NCBI GenBank assembly: GCA_015075555.1
Contig: JABTUD010000002.1
Location: 372,001-436,000 of the forward strand
From: Thermoflexaceae bacterium
GTDB lineage: Bacteria; Chloroflexota; Dehalococcoidia; Tepidiformales; Tepidiformaceae
DNA length: 64,000 nt
Direction: 5' to 3'
Positions 16,840 through 25,464 of the stretch are shown here, piece by piece. The position numbers and the translations under genes are program-made. Within the stretch, counting starts at the first letter, position 1. Every line of letters starts with the position of its first letter. A model generated the notes under the pieces. It had not been told where the DNA came from. It did no database searches and was given only the letters and a program-made list of their open reading frames with translations.

Positions 16840-17829
16840 ATGGACCAGGAAGTCAGGCCCTGGCGGCGTCTGGCACTAGTTTTCCCGGGCCAGGGGTCGC
16901 ACAGCGTCGGCATGGGCCAGAAGCTGGCAAGCGTTTCCCGGGCAGCGCGCGACGTCTTCCGCCGCGCCGACGACGTTCTCGACACGCATCTTTCGCGGCT
17001 GTGCTTTGAAGGCCCCCTCGAAGAGCTCGAACAGACCATCAACCAGCAGCCCGCAACGTTTGTAACATCCATCGCCTGGCTCGAAGCGCTGAAAGAGCGC
17101 TGGCTGAACCGGGGCACGGTCCTCGCGCCCTTCGTTTATGCCGGGCATTCCATGGGCGAATTCACGGCAGCCGTGGCAGCGGGCTCGATCGGCTTCGACG
17201 AAGGGCTGCTGCTGGTGAAGGAGCGCGGCATCCTCATGGAAGAGGCCGGCGCCGAGAATCCAGGGGGAATGGCCTCTATCCTCGGGCTCTCCGAAGAGAA
17301 GGTCGCTGAGATCTGCGCTGAAGCCGCAACGGACGGCTACGTCGGCCTTGCCACCGCAAACTGTGAAGGGCAGAACGTCATCTCCGGCGCCCTGGGGCCG
17401 CTCAAGCGCGCCATGGAGCTTGCTGAGAAGGCCGGCGCCCGCAAGGTCGTCCGGCTGCCCATCACCATCGCCTCGCACTCGCCGCTCATGGCCCGCGCGA
17501 GCGAAGGGATGAACCGGCTGCTGAAGAAGCTTCCCATCCGCGACCCCGGGCAGCCGGTGGTGGGCAATGTGAACGCCGAGCTCATCGAAACCGGGAACGG
17601 GATCTATGCCGAACTGCGCGACCAGCTCCTGAAAGGCGTCTACTGGCAGAAGTGCGTCGAGGTGATCAAATCCCGCGGAGCCGACATGTTCATGGAGTGT
17701 GGCCCCGGCACCGTGCTCACCCGGCTGGTGCGCCGGATCGACTACGACCTGAATAGCCTTTCGCTCAGCGACGAATACGAGGGACTGCTGGGCGAACGCT
17801 GGCAACTGGTGGAGGCTGCGGCACAGTGA
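16840..17829 (+). CDS. fabD: Malonyl-CoA:ACP transacylase
   Basis: FabD loads malonate onto acyl carrier protein for fatty acid elongation. The 329-residue protein has VFPGQGSHSVGMG at 14-26, the GHSMGEF nucleophile elbow with S104, the malonyl-binding Arg region (VKERG), the catalytic His in ASHSPLM near 215 and the C-terminal ECGPGTVL. The ATG at 16840 places the PGQGS motif at the usual position; upstream in-frame codons look non-coding. Its stop overlaps the next gene's GTG start (GTGA), the first coupling in the fab operon. Confidence 0.93.
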   Translation: MDQEVRPWRRLALVFPGQGSHSVGMGQKLASVSRAARDVFRRADDVLDTHLSRLCFEGPLEELEQTINQQPATFVTSIAWLEALKERWLNRGTVLAPFVYAGHSMGEFTAAVAAGSIGFDEGLLLVKERGILMEEAGAENPGGMASILGLSEEKVAEICAEAATDGYVGLATANCEGQNVISGALGPLKRAMELAEKAGARKVVRLPITIASHSPLMARASEGMNRLLKKLPIRDPGQPVVGNVNAELIETGNGIYAELRDQLLKGVYWQKCVEVIKSRGADMFMECGPGTVLTRLVRRIDYDLNSLSLSDEYEGLLGERWQLVEAAAQ

Positions 17830-19064
17830 CTCGGAGAGTTGTTGTCACCGGCCTGGGCGCCGTAACGGCCGCCGGGCACACCGCCGAGGAGACCTGGCAG
17901 GCGATGCTCGCCGGGCGCAGCGGCATCGGCCCGATCACGCTCTTCGACCCCGAACCCTACCCGGTCCGCATCCAGGCCGAAGTCAAGAACTTCGAGCTGG
18001 GGGACCGGGTCGACGCCAAGCAGCAGCGCTACATGAACCGCGGCGTCACCTTCGGTGTGGCCGCCGCCCTGGAGGCGCTGGCCGATAGCGGGCTCGTCAT
18101 CGACGAAGGGAACGCGGAGGAGGTAGGGGTCGTGTTCAGTTCCGGGGCGGGCGGGACCGACATGATCATCGAGCACCAGAGAATCCTGGAAGAGAAGGGG
18201 CCGCGCCGCATCACCCCGTTTCTTGTTGCGAACACAATCCCCGACGCGGCCAGCGGGCACATCGCCATCACCACTGGCGCCCGCGGCCCGAACGTCGCCG
18301 TGGTGGCCGCCTGCGCGACGGGCGGCGCCACGCTCGGTGAAGCATTCGAGACGGTGCGCCGTGGCGACGCCGTGGCGGTCATCGCCGGGAGCTCGGAGGC
18401 CGTGCTGCTGCCCATCTACCACGCCACCTGGTGCTCCATGCGCGCGCTGGCCGGCGACAACGAGCACCCGGAAAAGGCCCTCAAACCCTTCGACCTGAAC
18501 CGCGACGGCTTCATCGCCGGCGAAGGCGGCTGCTCCATGATCATCGAGGACTACGAGCACGCGAAGGCACGGGGCGCGCGGGTCTACTGCGAGATCATCG
18601 GCTACGGAACCTCCAACGATGCCTTTGACATGATCGCCCTGCACGAGACTGGCCGGGGGCTCAAGCGGGCCGTCAATGCGGCCATCCGCAAGGCGGGGAT
18701 AGACCCCGCAGAGATTGACTACATCAACCCCCATGGCAGCGGTACCCCCCTTAACGACCGCGTGGAGACGCTGGTGTTCAAGGAGGTGATGGGCGAAGCA
18801 GCCTACCGCACAACCGTCAGCTCGGTGAAGCCCATCACGGGCCACTGCATGGGCGCCTCGGGATCGGTGGAAGCGCTGGCCTGCGTCATGGCGATCCGCG
18901 ACCAGAAGGTGCCGCCGACGATCAACTACACTACGCCCGACCCGGAGTGCGACCTTGACTACGTGCCCAATGTGGCCCGCCAGCGCCGCGTGAAGGTGTC
19001 GCTGACAACCTCCGTCGGGCTGGGTGGACACAACTCCTGCCTCATCTTCCGAGAGGCGGAATAA
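17826..19064 (+). CDS. fabF: Beta-ketoacyl-ACP synthase II, copy 1
   Basis: This 412-residue condensing enzyme elongates acyl-ACP with malonyl-ACP. The Cys-His-His triad is present: C163 in VAACATGG, one His in NPHGSGTPLND near 303 and one in KPITGHCMGASGSVEA near 340. It starts at a GTG that overlaps the fabD stop. The second synthase 15 nt downstream is clearly different in sequence, so the two are unlikely to be a recent duplication and may differ in chain-length or substrate preference. Confidence 0.92.
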   Translation: MTRRVVVTGLGAVTAAGHTAEETWQAMLAGRSGIGPITLFDPEPYPVRIQAEVKNFELGDRVDAKQQRYMNRGVTFGVAAALEALADSGLVIDEGNAEEVGVVFSSGAGGTDMIIEHQRILEEKGPRRITPFLVANTIPDAASGHIAITTGARGPNVAVVAACATGGATLGEAFETVRRGDAVAVIAGSSEAVLLPIYHATWCSMRALAGDNEHPEKALKPFDLNRDGFIAGEGGCSMIIEDYEHAKARGARVYCEIIGYGTSNDAFDMIALHETGRGLKRAVNAAIRKAGIDPAEIDYINPHGSGTPLNDRVETLVFKEVMGEAAYRTTVSSVKPITGHCMGASGSVEALACVMAIRDQKVPPTINYTTPDPECDLDYVPNVARQRRVKVSLTTSVGLGGHNSCLIFREAE

Positions 19065-19079
19065 CCTGCGGAGAACCGA

Positions 19080-20318
19080 GTGACCCGAGCAGTAGTGACC
19101 GGACTGGGCGCCATCACGCCCATCGGCCTGACAGCGCATGACTTCTGGACCAACCTGGCAGCGGGCGTTTCGGGCGTGACCCGGATCACGCGCTTCGATA
19201 CGTCGGACATGCCGGTGAAGATCGCCTCAGAGGTGAAGGACTTCGTTCCCGGCAACTACATGGATTCGAAAGAGGCGCGGCGGATGTCGCGCTTCGCCCA
19301 GTTCGCCGTCGCCGCCGCCCGCCTGGCAGCGGACGACGCGAAGCTGGAGATTGGCGATAGCGAACGTGGCCGGGCGGCTGCCTGCATCGCCACCGGCTCC
19401 GGGGGCGCCATCGACACCATGGAGGAGATGAAGGTGCTCACGGAGCGGGGACCATCACGGGTGAGCCCCTTCTACATCCCGGTCATGGCGCCGAACATGG
19501 GCGCCTGCCAGGTTGCCATCCAGCTGGGCCTGCGTGGACCCGCGCTGGCCAGCGTGGCCGCCTGCGCCAGCGGCCTCTATTCCTACATCGAAGCGAAACA
19601 GCTCATCGACAGCGGGCGCGCTGACATCGTGTTCGCAGGGGGCACCGAAGCGGCGCTGCACCCCCTGCCTATCGCCGCGCTCGCCAACATGAAGGCCCTC
19701 AGCCGCCGCAACGACGAACCGGAGCGCGCCTGCCGGCCTTTCGATGCTGACCGCGATGGCTTCGTCTTCGGCGAAGGCGCCGTGGTCTTCGTGATCGAGT
19801 CCGAAGCGCACGCCAGGGCGCGGGGTGCGCGGGTGTATGCCGAATTGATGGGTGGCGGCCTCAGCTGCGATGCCTACCACATCACCGCCCCGCGAGAGGA
19901 CGGCACCGGCGCCGCCGAGGCAATGACGGAGGCGCTCCGGGCCGCGGGCATGCAGCCGGCTGAGATCGACTACATCGCCGCTCACGGCACGGGCACGCCC
20001 CTCAACGACGCATCGGAGACCGTCGCCATCAAGCTTGCCTTCGCGGACGAGGCCGCCCGGCTGGCGATCAGCTCGCCGAAGTCGATGGTGGGGCACCTGC
20101 TGGGGGCGGCCGGCGCTGTGGGCGCGCTGGCGGCAACCCTGGCCGTACATCACGACGTGGTGCCCCCGACGATCAACCTCGAGACCCCGGACCCCACCTG
20201 CGACCTGGACTACACACCGCTCAAGGCGAGGCGCCAGGTGGTCCGGGCCGCAGCGGCGAACGGGTTCGGCTTCGGGGGCCAGAACGGGTCGGTGATCTTC
20301 CGCAAATACGCGCCGTGA
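19080..20318 (+). CDS. fabF: Beta-ketoacyl-ACP synthase II, copy 2
   Basis: A second 412-residue KAS II-like enzyme with active-site C162 in VAACASGL, the first His in AAHGTGTPLND and the second in KSMVGHLLGAAGAVGAL. The triad is intact, so this is not a chain-length-factor-like inactive partner. GTG start at 19080 with a weak GGAG about 8 nt upstream. It lies in the same operon as fabD, the first fabF and acpP. The VGHLLGAAGA stretch is closer to classical FabF than the GHCMGASGS of copy 1. Confidence 0.92.
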   Translation: MTRAVVTGLGAITPIGLTAHDFWTNLAAGVSGVTRITRFDTSDMPVKIASEVKDFVPGNYMDSKEARRMSRFAQFAVAAARLAADDAKLEIGDSERGRAAACIATGSGGAIDTMEEMKVLTERGPSRVSPFYIPVMAPNMGACQVAIQLGLRGPALASVAACASGLYSYIEAKQLIDSGRADIVFAGGTEAALHPLPIAALANMKALSRRNDEPERACRPFDADRDGFVFGEGAVVFVIESEAHARARGARVYAELMGGGLSCDAYHITAPREDGTGAAEAMTEALRAAGMQPAEIDYIAAHGTGTPLNDASETVAIKLAFADEAARLAISSPKSMVGHLLGAAGAVGALAATLAVHHDVVPPTINLETPDPTCDLDYTPLKARRQVVRAAAANGFGFGGQNGSVIFRKYAP

Positions 20319-20398
20319 CGTAGCATCCGTCAGGTTCACAGTCTGCCAACAACCCTGCCCGTGAGGCGCGAGCCCGGGCGGAGATCCAAGGAGAGCCC

Positions 20399-20650
20399 AT
20401 GGCCACCGTTTTCGAGCGCGTCCGCGACGTTGTCGTTTCCCAGCTCAAGGTCAGCCCGGAGGAGGTGAGGCCGGAGGCGAGCCTCATCGATGACTTGCGG
20501 GCCGACTCACTCGATATCGTGGACCTCACCATCGCCATCGAAGAGGCCTTTTCCGACGATGCGGAATTCGAGATCCGCGACGAAGACGCCGAGAACATCC
20601 GCGTGGTGCAGGACATCCTCGACTTCCTGGCGACAAAGGGAATCAGCTAG
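20399..20650 (+). CDS. acpP: Acyl carrier protein
   Basis: This 83-residue acidic protein carries the phosphopantetheine attachment site DSL with S37 in [11 protein letters not shown]. It serves as the acyl carrier for the fatty acid genes directly upstream. AAGGAGAG precedes the ATG by about 5 nt. Its slightly divergent C-terminal half ([19 protein letters not shown]) is in line with carrier proteins of actinobacteria and Chloroflexota. The following 58 nt between convergent genes contain GC-rich inverted repeats (CCAGG-N5-CCTGG at 20651-20665) but no T-run. Confidence 0.92.
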   Translation: MATVFERVRDVVVSQLKVSPEEVRPEASLIDDLRADSLDIVDLTIAIEEAFSDDAEFEIRDEDAENIRVVQDILDFLATKGIS

Positions 20651-20708
20651 CCAGGCGGGGCCTGGCTGAGATAGCCGGCGCCCGGGCGCGGCCCCGGCGG
20701 CGCGCCGG

Positions 20709-21422
20709 TCACTCGTAGAAGGGGATCTCTTCGGCGGTTTCCCAGTAGTTCTCGAGCCTGCCTTCGGCGAGGCCGCGGCCCGGCCAGAAGCGGCCCCTGT
20801 GCATCTGCTCGGTCATGTGCTCGGGGCCTTCGAGGTGCTCTTCGAACACCGCCGTGAAGTAGCCGATTCCCTGCGTGGAATGGGCATCTGAGCCCCCTGT
20901 GCCTGGCTTGCCGAGGACTTTCGCCACCTGCAGGGCGAAGTAGTTCTCGCGCGGCGTGTTGCAGCCGTTGAGCACCTCAATCCCGTGGACCAGCTGGAAC
21001 ACCGGCAGCTTTGCCGCCTGCTCGGGCGTCAGGCTGAAGGGCTCCTTGCCTTCGCGCTTGAAGTGAACCGGGTCAAAGAAGTGCCGGAACGGATGTGCCA
21101 CCACGAGAAAGGCGCCCTGCTCGTCGGCTACCTCCCGCAACTTCTCGAGCCTGCGGATTCCCGGCGAGTAGCCTTTGAGCCCGATGGCGAGGATGTGGCC
21201 CATGTCGGTCGAGACTTCCATGCCATTGGAGATGAAGACTTGTTCGTGCTTCTTCCGGAACGGGCCCAGGTCCCACGACTCCCACATGCGATCGTGCTCG
21301 GTTATGTTGACCCCTGTGAGGCCGACACGCACGGCTTCGACAATGAGGTCGTCGGGGTTGAGCATCGAGTCCGAGGCGCCTTTGGTGGTGTGCAGGTGCA
21401 TATCGATGATTGTGCCCGGCAC
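20709..21422 (-). CDS. PHP domain phosphoesterase-like protein
   Basis: This 237-residue protein is a PHP-type metal-dependent hydrolase: N-terminal MHLHT (metal ligands), ITEHDR near residue 40, NGMEVSTDMGHILAIG near 66, VAHPFRH near 100 and GGSDAHSTQGIGYF near 180. Such stand-alone PHP proteins include phosphatases and AMP-releasing nucleases; the substrate is unclear. The GTG start at 21422 has GGAGG 6 nt upstream. A TATACT hexamer on the minus strand at 21465-21470 is a candidate -10, so it may be transcribed separately from the preceding gene. Confidence 0.82.
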   Translation of the reverse strand: MPGTIIDMHLHTTKGASDSMLNPDDLIVEAVRVGLTGVNITEHDRMWESWDLGPFRKKHEQVFISNGMEVSTDMGHILAIGLKGYSPGIRRLEKLREVADEQGAFLVVAHPFRHFFDPVHFKREGKEPFSLTPEQAAKLPVFQLVHGIEVLNGCNTPRENYFALQVAKVLGKPGTGGSDAHSTQGIGYFTAVFEEHLEGPEHMTEQMHRGRFWPGRGLAEGRLENYWETAEEIPFYE

Positions 21423-21470
21423 GCCGCGCCTCCACGTTGATTCAGGGTTACACGAGGGAATTTGAGTATA

Positions 21471-21881
21471 TCACCGGGCTGCCAGTAGGGGCATCAGCCA
21501 GCCGAAGAGGCCGGCGAAGGAAGCGGCAAGGCCCACCCAGACCCACCAGAAGCGCGGCCCCAGGAGCAGCAACGGGACCAGCGGGAAGAGAGCGACGATC
21601 ACCATCGCCAGGGTGAAGGGGAAGCTCGGGCTGCCAAGGCCATCCGGTTGTGAATCGAGGTTGCCCACCCTGTAGACGGAGCCGATGACGATGCCGGCAA
21701 GGGTCCAGCCGAGCATCGCGCCGATCGAGACCGGGACGGCCAGCAGTGCACCCGGCACTTCGCCGGCGACCCAGCGCTGCAGGAGCGGCGCCTCTCGCAC
21801 CTGCATCACGAGGTAGGTGAGGGCGATGGTGGTCACCAGCGCCATGGCGTAGCCAGCTACCCACCCGGCGATTATCTCCAT
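21471..21881 (-). CDS. Small multispanning membrane protein, unknown
   Basis: This 136-residue protein has about four hydrophobic segments (residues about 3-25, 42-66, 85-105 and 108-130) and few charged residues. I do not recognise a family. The ATG at 21881 overlaps the ispE stop by 10 nt, suggesting coupled translation with ispE. An in-frame ATG at 21917 would add 12 residues and overlap ispE further. Its position at the end of a cell-wall and isoprenoid-linked gene run suggests an envelope role, but nothing more can be said. Confidence 0.65.
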   Translation of the reverse strand: MEIIAGWVAGYAMALVTTIALTYLVMQVREAPLLQRWVAGEVPGALLAVPVSIGAMLGWTLAGIVIGSVYRVGNLDSQPDGLGSPSFPFTLAMVIVALFPLVPLLLLGPRFWWVWVGLAASFAGLFGWLMPLLAAR

Positions 21882-22750
21882 TGCGGCCCCACGGTCTCCG
21901 TGGCGATGACCGTGCAATCCATGCCGCGAGCGGCCGAGGCCACCCCGGCGGCCTGTGCGGTGGGGCCGATCCAGAATAGCGTGGGGCCGGCCCCGGCCAG
22001 CCGCACCGGCTCGCCAATGGCCGCTTCGAGCCCGGCCTGCAATCCCGCGAGCCCCGGGAATACGTCGAATGCGACCCGCTCGAAGCTGTTGACGACCTGG
22101 CCCGCGGTGACGCGCCCCGGGGGGTGGCGCGTGAATTCACCGGCGGCGCAGGCGTGCTCGAAGGGGAGGCGGCCCAGCGCCGCGAACATCGATGCCGTTT
22201 TCCGCTCGATCGTCCCCGGCGGCACAAAGAGGACAACACCGTGCGGCGGGAGCCCGGGCAGGGGCGTCACGCGCTCGCCACGGCCCGTCGCCCTCGCGGT
22301 TCCGCCCAGCAGGAAGAACGCCTCGTCGCTGCCGATGGAACTTGCCGCTTCGAGGAGCGCCGCCTGTGGCAGGCCACCCCACTCCGCTTCCAGGAGGCGC
22401 AGGACCGTGGCCGCATCGGAGGCCCCTCCTCCCAGCCCGCCAGCTGCCGGTATTTGCTTATCAAGGTGGATTCCCAGGCTGCCGGGCGGTCTGCCCACGA
22501 TGCCGCCCAGCGCAACAGCGGCGCGCCAGGCGAGGTTCGTCTCATCGGCGGGAACGCCCCCGGCAAACGGTCCGGTCACGCTCACGCCCGGCGGTCCCCC
22601 GGGGCGCAGAGTCACTCCGTCCGCGAGCGCAAGCGTCTGCAGGATGGTGTCGATCTCGTGGTAACCGTCGGCGCGCCGGCCCACAACTTCCAGGACCAGG
22701 TTCACCTTGGCGGGCGCCAGGCCCACCCGCGCCCGGTCAGGGGCGGACAA
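21872..22750 (-). CDS. ispE: 4-diphosphocytidyl-2-C-methylerythritol kinase
   Basis: IspE phosphorylates CDP-methylerythritol in the MEP isoprenoid pathway. The 292-residue GHMP kinase has the N-terminal APAKVNLVLEVVGRRADGYHEI motif, split here as substrate-binding Lys and Tyr-His, the ATP-binding loop PAAGGLGGGASDAA near 101-114 and the C-terminal GAGPTLF. It overlaps the rsmA stop by 14 nt and the next membrane-protein gene by 10 nt. The rsmA-ispE neighbourhood is also found in Firmicutes. Confidence 0.93.
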   Translation of the reverse strand: MSAPDRARVGLAPAKVNLVLEVVGRRADGYHEIDTILQTLALADGVTLRPGGPPGVSVTGPFAGGVPADETNLAWRAAVALGGIVGRPPGSLGIHLDKQIPAAGGLGGGASDAATVLRLLEAEWGGLPQAALLEAASSIGSDEAFFLLGGTARATGRGERVTPLPGLPPHGVVLFVPPGTIERKTASMFAALGRLPFEHACAAGEFTRHPPGRVTAGQVVNSFERVAFDVFPGLAGLQAGLEAAIGEPVRLAGAGPTLFWIGPTAQAAGVASAARGMDCTVIATETVGPQWR

Positions 22751-23561
22751 GGTAGTCCTCGCAGGCGTCGAGCAGGGCGAGCCACTCCTCCATGGTGAGG
22801 GTCTCTGCGCGGCGTACGGGGTCGATTCCCACGTCCGCGAGCGCCCGGTCGGTTAGTTCCCGGGGCAACGCAACTGCCTGCATCAGGGTGTTGTGGATCT
22901 GCTTGCGGGGGTTGCGAAATGTGCGCGAGACGAGTGCAAAGAAGGCCTCCCGCCGCTGGGGCGGCACCAGCGGCTGCGGCCTCAGCGTGATGCGGACGAC
23001 CGACGACCAGACGTTCGGGGGTGGGTCGAACGCCTCCGGCGCGACATCGAACAGGTGCTCGGTGGTCGCGTAGACGAGGACGGAGATGGTGAGCAGCGAG
23101 TACCCGCCCGCGGGAGCAACCAGCTCGCGCGCTACCTCGCGCTGGACCATGACCACGAGCCCGGCAGGCTTCGGTTCGCCTTCGAGCAGGTGGCGGATGA
23201 TGGGGTTGGCGGCAAAGTAGGGCAGGTTTCCCGCCACGGCAAACGGCGTTCCGGCAGGGATGCAGGCAGCGAGGTCGATGTCCCGGGCGTCGCCGTGAAC
23301 CAGGCGCAGGCGCCCTTCGCCGGGGAAGCGCCGGCCCAGGTGGCGAATCATGCGCTCCTCCACCTCGATGGCTACGACCCGGTGGCCGAGGTCGAGGAGG
23401 GCGGCTGTGAGCTGGCCGGTTCCCGGGCCAATCTCGACCACGACCCCACCCGGCGGCACGCGGACGGCCGAGGCGATATCGGCGAGCACGCCCGAGTCTC
23501 GCAGGAAGTGCTGGCCAAGGGCCTTTCGTGGGCGCGGGCCGGGCAAACGGGCACGGGGCAC
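22737..23561 (-). CDS. rsmA: 16S rRNA dimethyladenosine transferase
   Basis: RsmA (KsgA) dimethylates two adjacent adenines in helix 45 of 16S rRNA. Key motifs are KALGQHFLRD at the N-terminus, the SAM loop VVVEIGPGTGQLTAALL, VAIEVEERMI, and the catalytic GNLPYF. The start is uncertain: the GTG at 23561 gives 274 residues, the family's normal length, and leaves 28 nt after the upstream gene; an ATG at 23639 would overlap that gene by 50 nt and add 26 residues. It lies in the run YabE-like - RsmA - IspE. Confidence 0.92.
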   Translation of the reverse strand: MPRARLPGPRPRKALGQHFLRDSGVLADIASAVRVPPGGVVVEIGPGTGQLTAALLDLGHRVVAIEVEERMIRHLGRRFPGEGRLRLVHGDARDIDLAACIPAGTPFAVAGNLPYFAANPIIRHLLEGEPKPAGLVVMVQREVARELVAPAGGYSLLTISVLVYATTEHLFDVAPEAFDPPPNVWSSVVRITLRPQPLVPPQRREAFFALVSRTFRNPRKQIHNTLMQAVALPRELTDRALADVGIDPVRRAETLTMEEWLALLDACEDYLVRP

Positions 23562-23589
23562 GTACCTGATGGTAGGTGCGACGGCAGCC

Positions 23590-25083
23590 TCAGTCGATGA
23601 TGTAGATATCGACCGTGCGCCTGCCCCATCCCGGGTCACCGTCTTCTTCCGGGAAGCCCAGGTCTATCTTGTTGCCCGTAATTGCGCCGCCCGTGTCGGC
23701 GGCCACGCAGAAGCCGTAGCCGGGGACGAAGAAGCGGGTGTGGAAGGGGATCACGGCCGGGTCAACGGCGCAGAGCCCGCGCGCGAGCGGGATGCCCGTC
23801 GCCGTGAGCCCGTACGCCGGGTCGCCCGGGGCGCGGCCGCCGTGCGAGGCGTTGTACCAGGTGGCCACAACGGTCATCGTCCCCGTGTAAGGGCCCTTGT
23901 AGTCGGGAGTATCGAGAGTGCCCGAAGCCGGCCTGGCGGAGCTTGCCGGAGGCCCGCTGATGTGGCGGGTCGGCACGGGGGCCTGCCGCACCTCGGATGC
24001 CACCTGCGCTCGGCCGGTCTCCACGCCGTTCTTCAGAGTCACGCTGAAGCGGGTCACCCGCACGCCTTCACGGCCGGGGATGACCTTCACCTGGCCGGGC
24101 GGCAGGGAACCGTCAGTTTCGTAGTAGGTCGCCGGGCTGATTGTGGTTGCCACTTCTTCTTCCACGACGCGGGTGGTGCCCACTACCAGCGACATCCCGT
24201 TGGTGACGGCCGTGTCGCGCGGAAGGGAGAGGATGTCGTCCGGCCCCACTTCAACCCCAAGCACGCCGAGAACCTCATCGACGGTCTGCGCGAGGGTGTA
24301 AAGCGACTGTTCTTTGCCATCGAGCACGATGTTGATGGTTCGCGCCTTGGCCAGCCGCACGGTCACGCCAGCGTCAATCGGGGTATCGAGCGCGGGGCGA
24401 ACGAGATCGCCTTCGCGGACGATCATCCCGAGGTCCGCCAGCAGCTCACCAACGGTAGCAGCGGCCGACGAAGTCTCGACGCGGAGGGTATCGACCATGA
24501 CGGTGACAGGCCGGGCGCGGAGAACGGAGAGGTGCACGGGCTCATCGGGCGCGCGGAAGCCGGTGCGGGCGGTGAGGGCGGCGCTGGCGAGAGGCGCACG
24601 CGCCGTGGTGAGTCTCCCTTCGAGGAAGACCTGGTCGCCGGGCCGTATCTCGATGCCGGCGGAGGCAAGGGCGCCACCGACGGTGGAGGCCTGGGTGCGA
24701 ACGGCCACCGTGTGGCCATCAATGGCAATGGAAACCGGGCTCGCGCGGTCGACGGCCACGCTGGCGTGTCTTCCGCCGGTGGCAAGCACAACCCTGTCGC
24801 CCTGCTGGAGTTGGAGCGACGCAGCCGCAAGGCCTTCCGACCCGGGGTCGAAGGTTGCGCTGACCTGGTAGGCCTGGCCGTTGCTGATAACCGTCACTTC
24901 GCTGGCAGGGAAGACCCGGAAGCCGACGACGGCAAGCAGAACCACCACAAGGATGGTTGCCGCATGATGCCGACCTCGGAAGTGGCGGGGGTGCGGAAAG
25001 AGGTCGGACCGGGTGATGTGCCGTCCTTCGGCTACCTGGCCTCCGCGAAGGCGCGGCGACCGGATTGCCTGGGCCAAAGTCAC
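23590..25083 (-). CDS. YabE-like protein: DUF348, G5 and 3D domains
   Basis: This 497-residue protein is predicted to be exported and to act on peptidoglycan. After a basic N-terminus and one hydrophobic segment (AATILVVVLLAVVGFRVF), three DUF348-like repeats follow (about 95-290), then a G5 domain, then a C-terminal 3D domain with the three aspartates in AVDPAVIP, AADTGGAI and KIDLGF. Rpf/YabE-like proteins of this type cleave glycan strands. No ATG is available near the N-terminus; the GTG at 25083 is chosen since longer in-frame options run into the SRP RNA gene. It shares gene order with B. subtilis yabE-ksgA-ispE. Confidence 0.85.
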   Translation of the reverse strand: MTLAQAIRSPRLRGGQVAEGRHITRSDLFPHPRHFRGRHHAATILVVVLLAVVGFRVFPASEVTVISNGQAYQVSATFDPGSEGLAAASLQLQQGDRVVLATGGRHASVAVDRASPVSIAIDGHTVAVRTQASTVGGALASAGIEIRPGDQVFLEGRLTTARAPLASAALTARTGFRAPDEPVHLSVLRARPVTVMVDTLRVETSSAAATVGELLADLGMIVREGDLVRPALDTPIDAGVTVRLAKARTINIVLDGKEQSLYTLAQTVDEVLGVLGVEVGPDDILSLPRDTAVTNGMSLVVGTTRVVEEEVATTISPATYYETDGSLPPGQVKVIPGREGVRVTRFSVTLKNGVETGRAQVASEVRQAPVPTRHISGPPASSARPASGTLDTPDYKGPYTGTMTVVATWYNASHGGRAPGDPAYGLTATGIPLARGLCAVDPAVIPFHTRFFVPGYGFCVAADTGGAITGNKIDLGFPEEDGDPGWGRRTVDIYIID

Positions 25084-25107
25084 TCCTCGGTTCAGACTTA
25101 CGGGCCA

Positions 25108-25139
25108 CCCGCTGGCTGCGGGCGAGCTCGCAGAGCTCG
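25108..25139 (-). terminator. Tandem hairpins 3' of SRP RNA
   Basis: Two inverted repeats lie just beyond the SRP RNA 3' end: CGAGCTC-GCA-GAGCTCG at 25123-25139 (7 bp) and CCCGC-N5-GCGGG at 25108-25122 (5 bp). There is no T-run, so they may be a GC-type terminator, a processing signal, or a leader structure of the YabE-like gene. Confidence 0.38.
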
Positions 25140-25144
25140 GGTCA

Positions 25145-25412
25145 GGCCGTGCACCTGCCTTCGATCTGGTCTCCAGGCTTGCTCTTCGCCAGCCAGCTCG
25201 GACCCGGTTGACCTGCGGCACCCGAAGCAAACCACTTATGGCTGCTCCCTTCCGGGCCTGACCAGGTTCGCAGCGCCTCGCCGCGCAGGACCAGATCGTC
25301 AACGCCGCTTGACAAGGGCAGTCCCCAAAGAACCAGCCCTCCGGCAGGGATTCAACCCCGCTGTAGCGGATTGCGGGTTCAGGGCACCGCTAGCTCCCCG
25401 TCTAGCACGGCC
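25145..25412 (-). ncRNA. ffs: Signal recognition particle RNA, large bacterial type
   Basis: The 268-nt RNA contains the universal SRP domain IV core, ACCTGGTCAGGCCCGGAAGG (minus strand, ending near 25248), followed by GAGCAGCC. Its 5' part carries the Alu-domain sequence GCGGTGCCCTGAACCCGCAA known from the B. subtilis scRNA, and the 3' end carries GGTGCACGG as in B. subtilis. The termini pair perfectly: GGCCGTGC at 25412-25405 with GCACGGCC at 25152-25145. Total length is close to the 271 nt of B. subtilis. It guides membrane protein targeting together with Ffh. A promoter with matching spacing lies directly upstream. Confidence 0.95.
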
Positions 25413-25419
25413 GAGGCCT

Positions 25420-25449
25420 ACCGTACGCGAACAAACGAGCGGGGGTCAA
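25420..25449 (-). promoter_or_regulatory. SRP RNA promoter
   Basis: On the minus strand TTGACC (25449-25444) and TACGGT (25425-25420) are separated by 18 nt. The predicted start falls at 25413-25412, exactly the first paired base of the mature RNA, which supports both calls. Confidence 0.75.
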
Positions 25450-25464
25450 TAGATATTCGCCCCT

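Noticed and set aside
20651-20708. GC-rich inverted repeats between acpP and the PHP gene as a terminator
   Set aside because: Stems are short and no T-run follows on either strand, so I mention them only in the acpP entry.
25330-25412. tRNA-like look of the sequence with TTCAA and GCGG stems
   Set aside because: No cloverleaf forms; the sequence is the Alu-domain part of the large SRP RNA.
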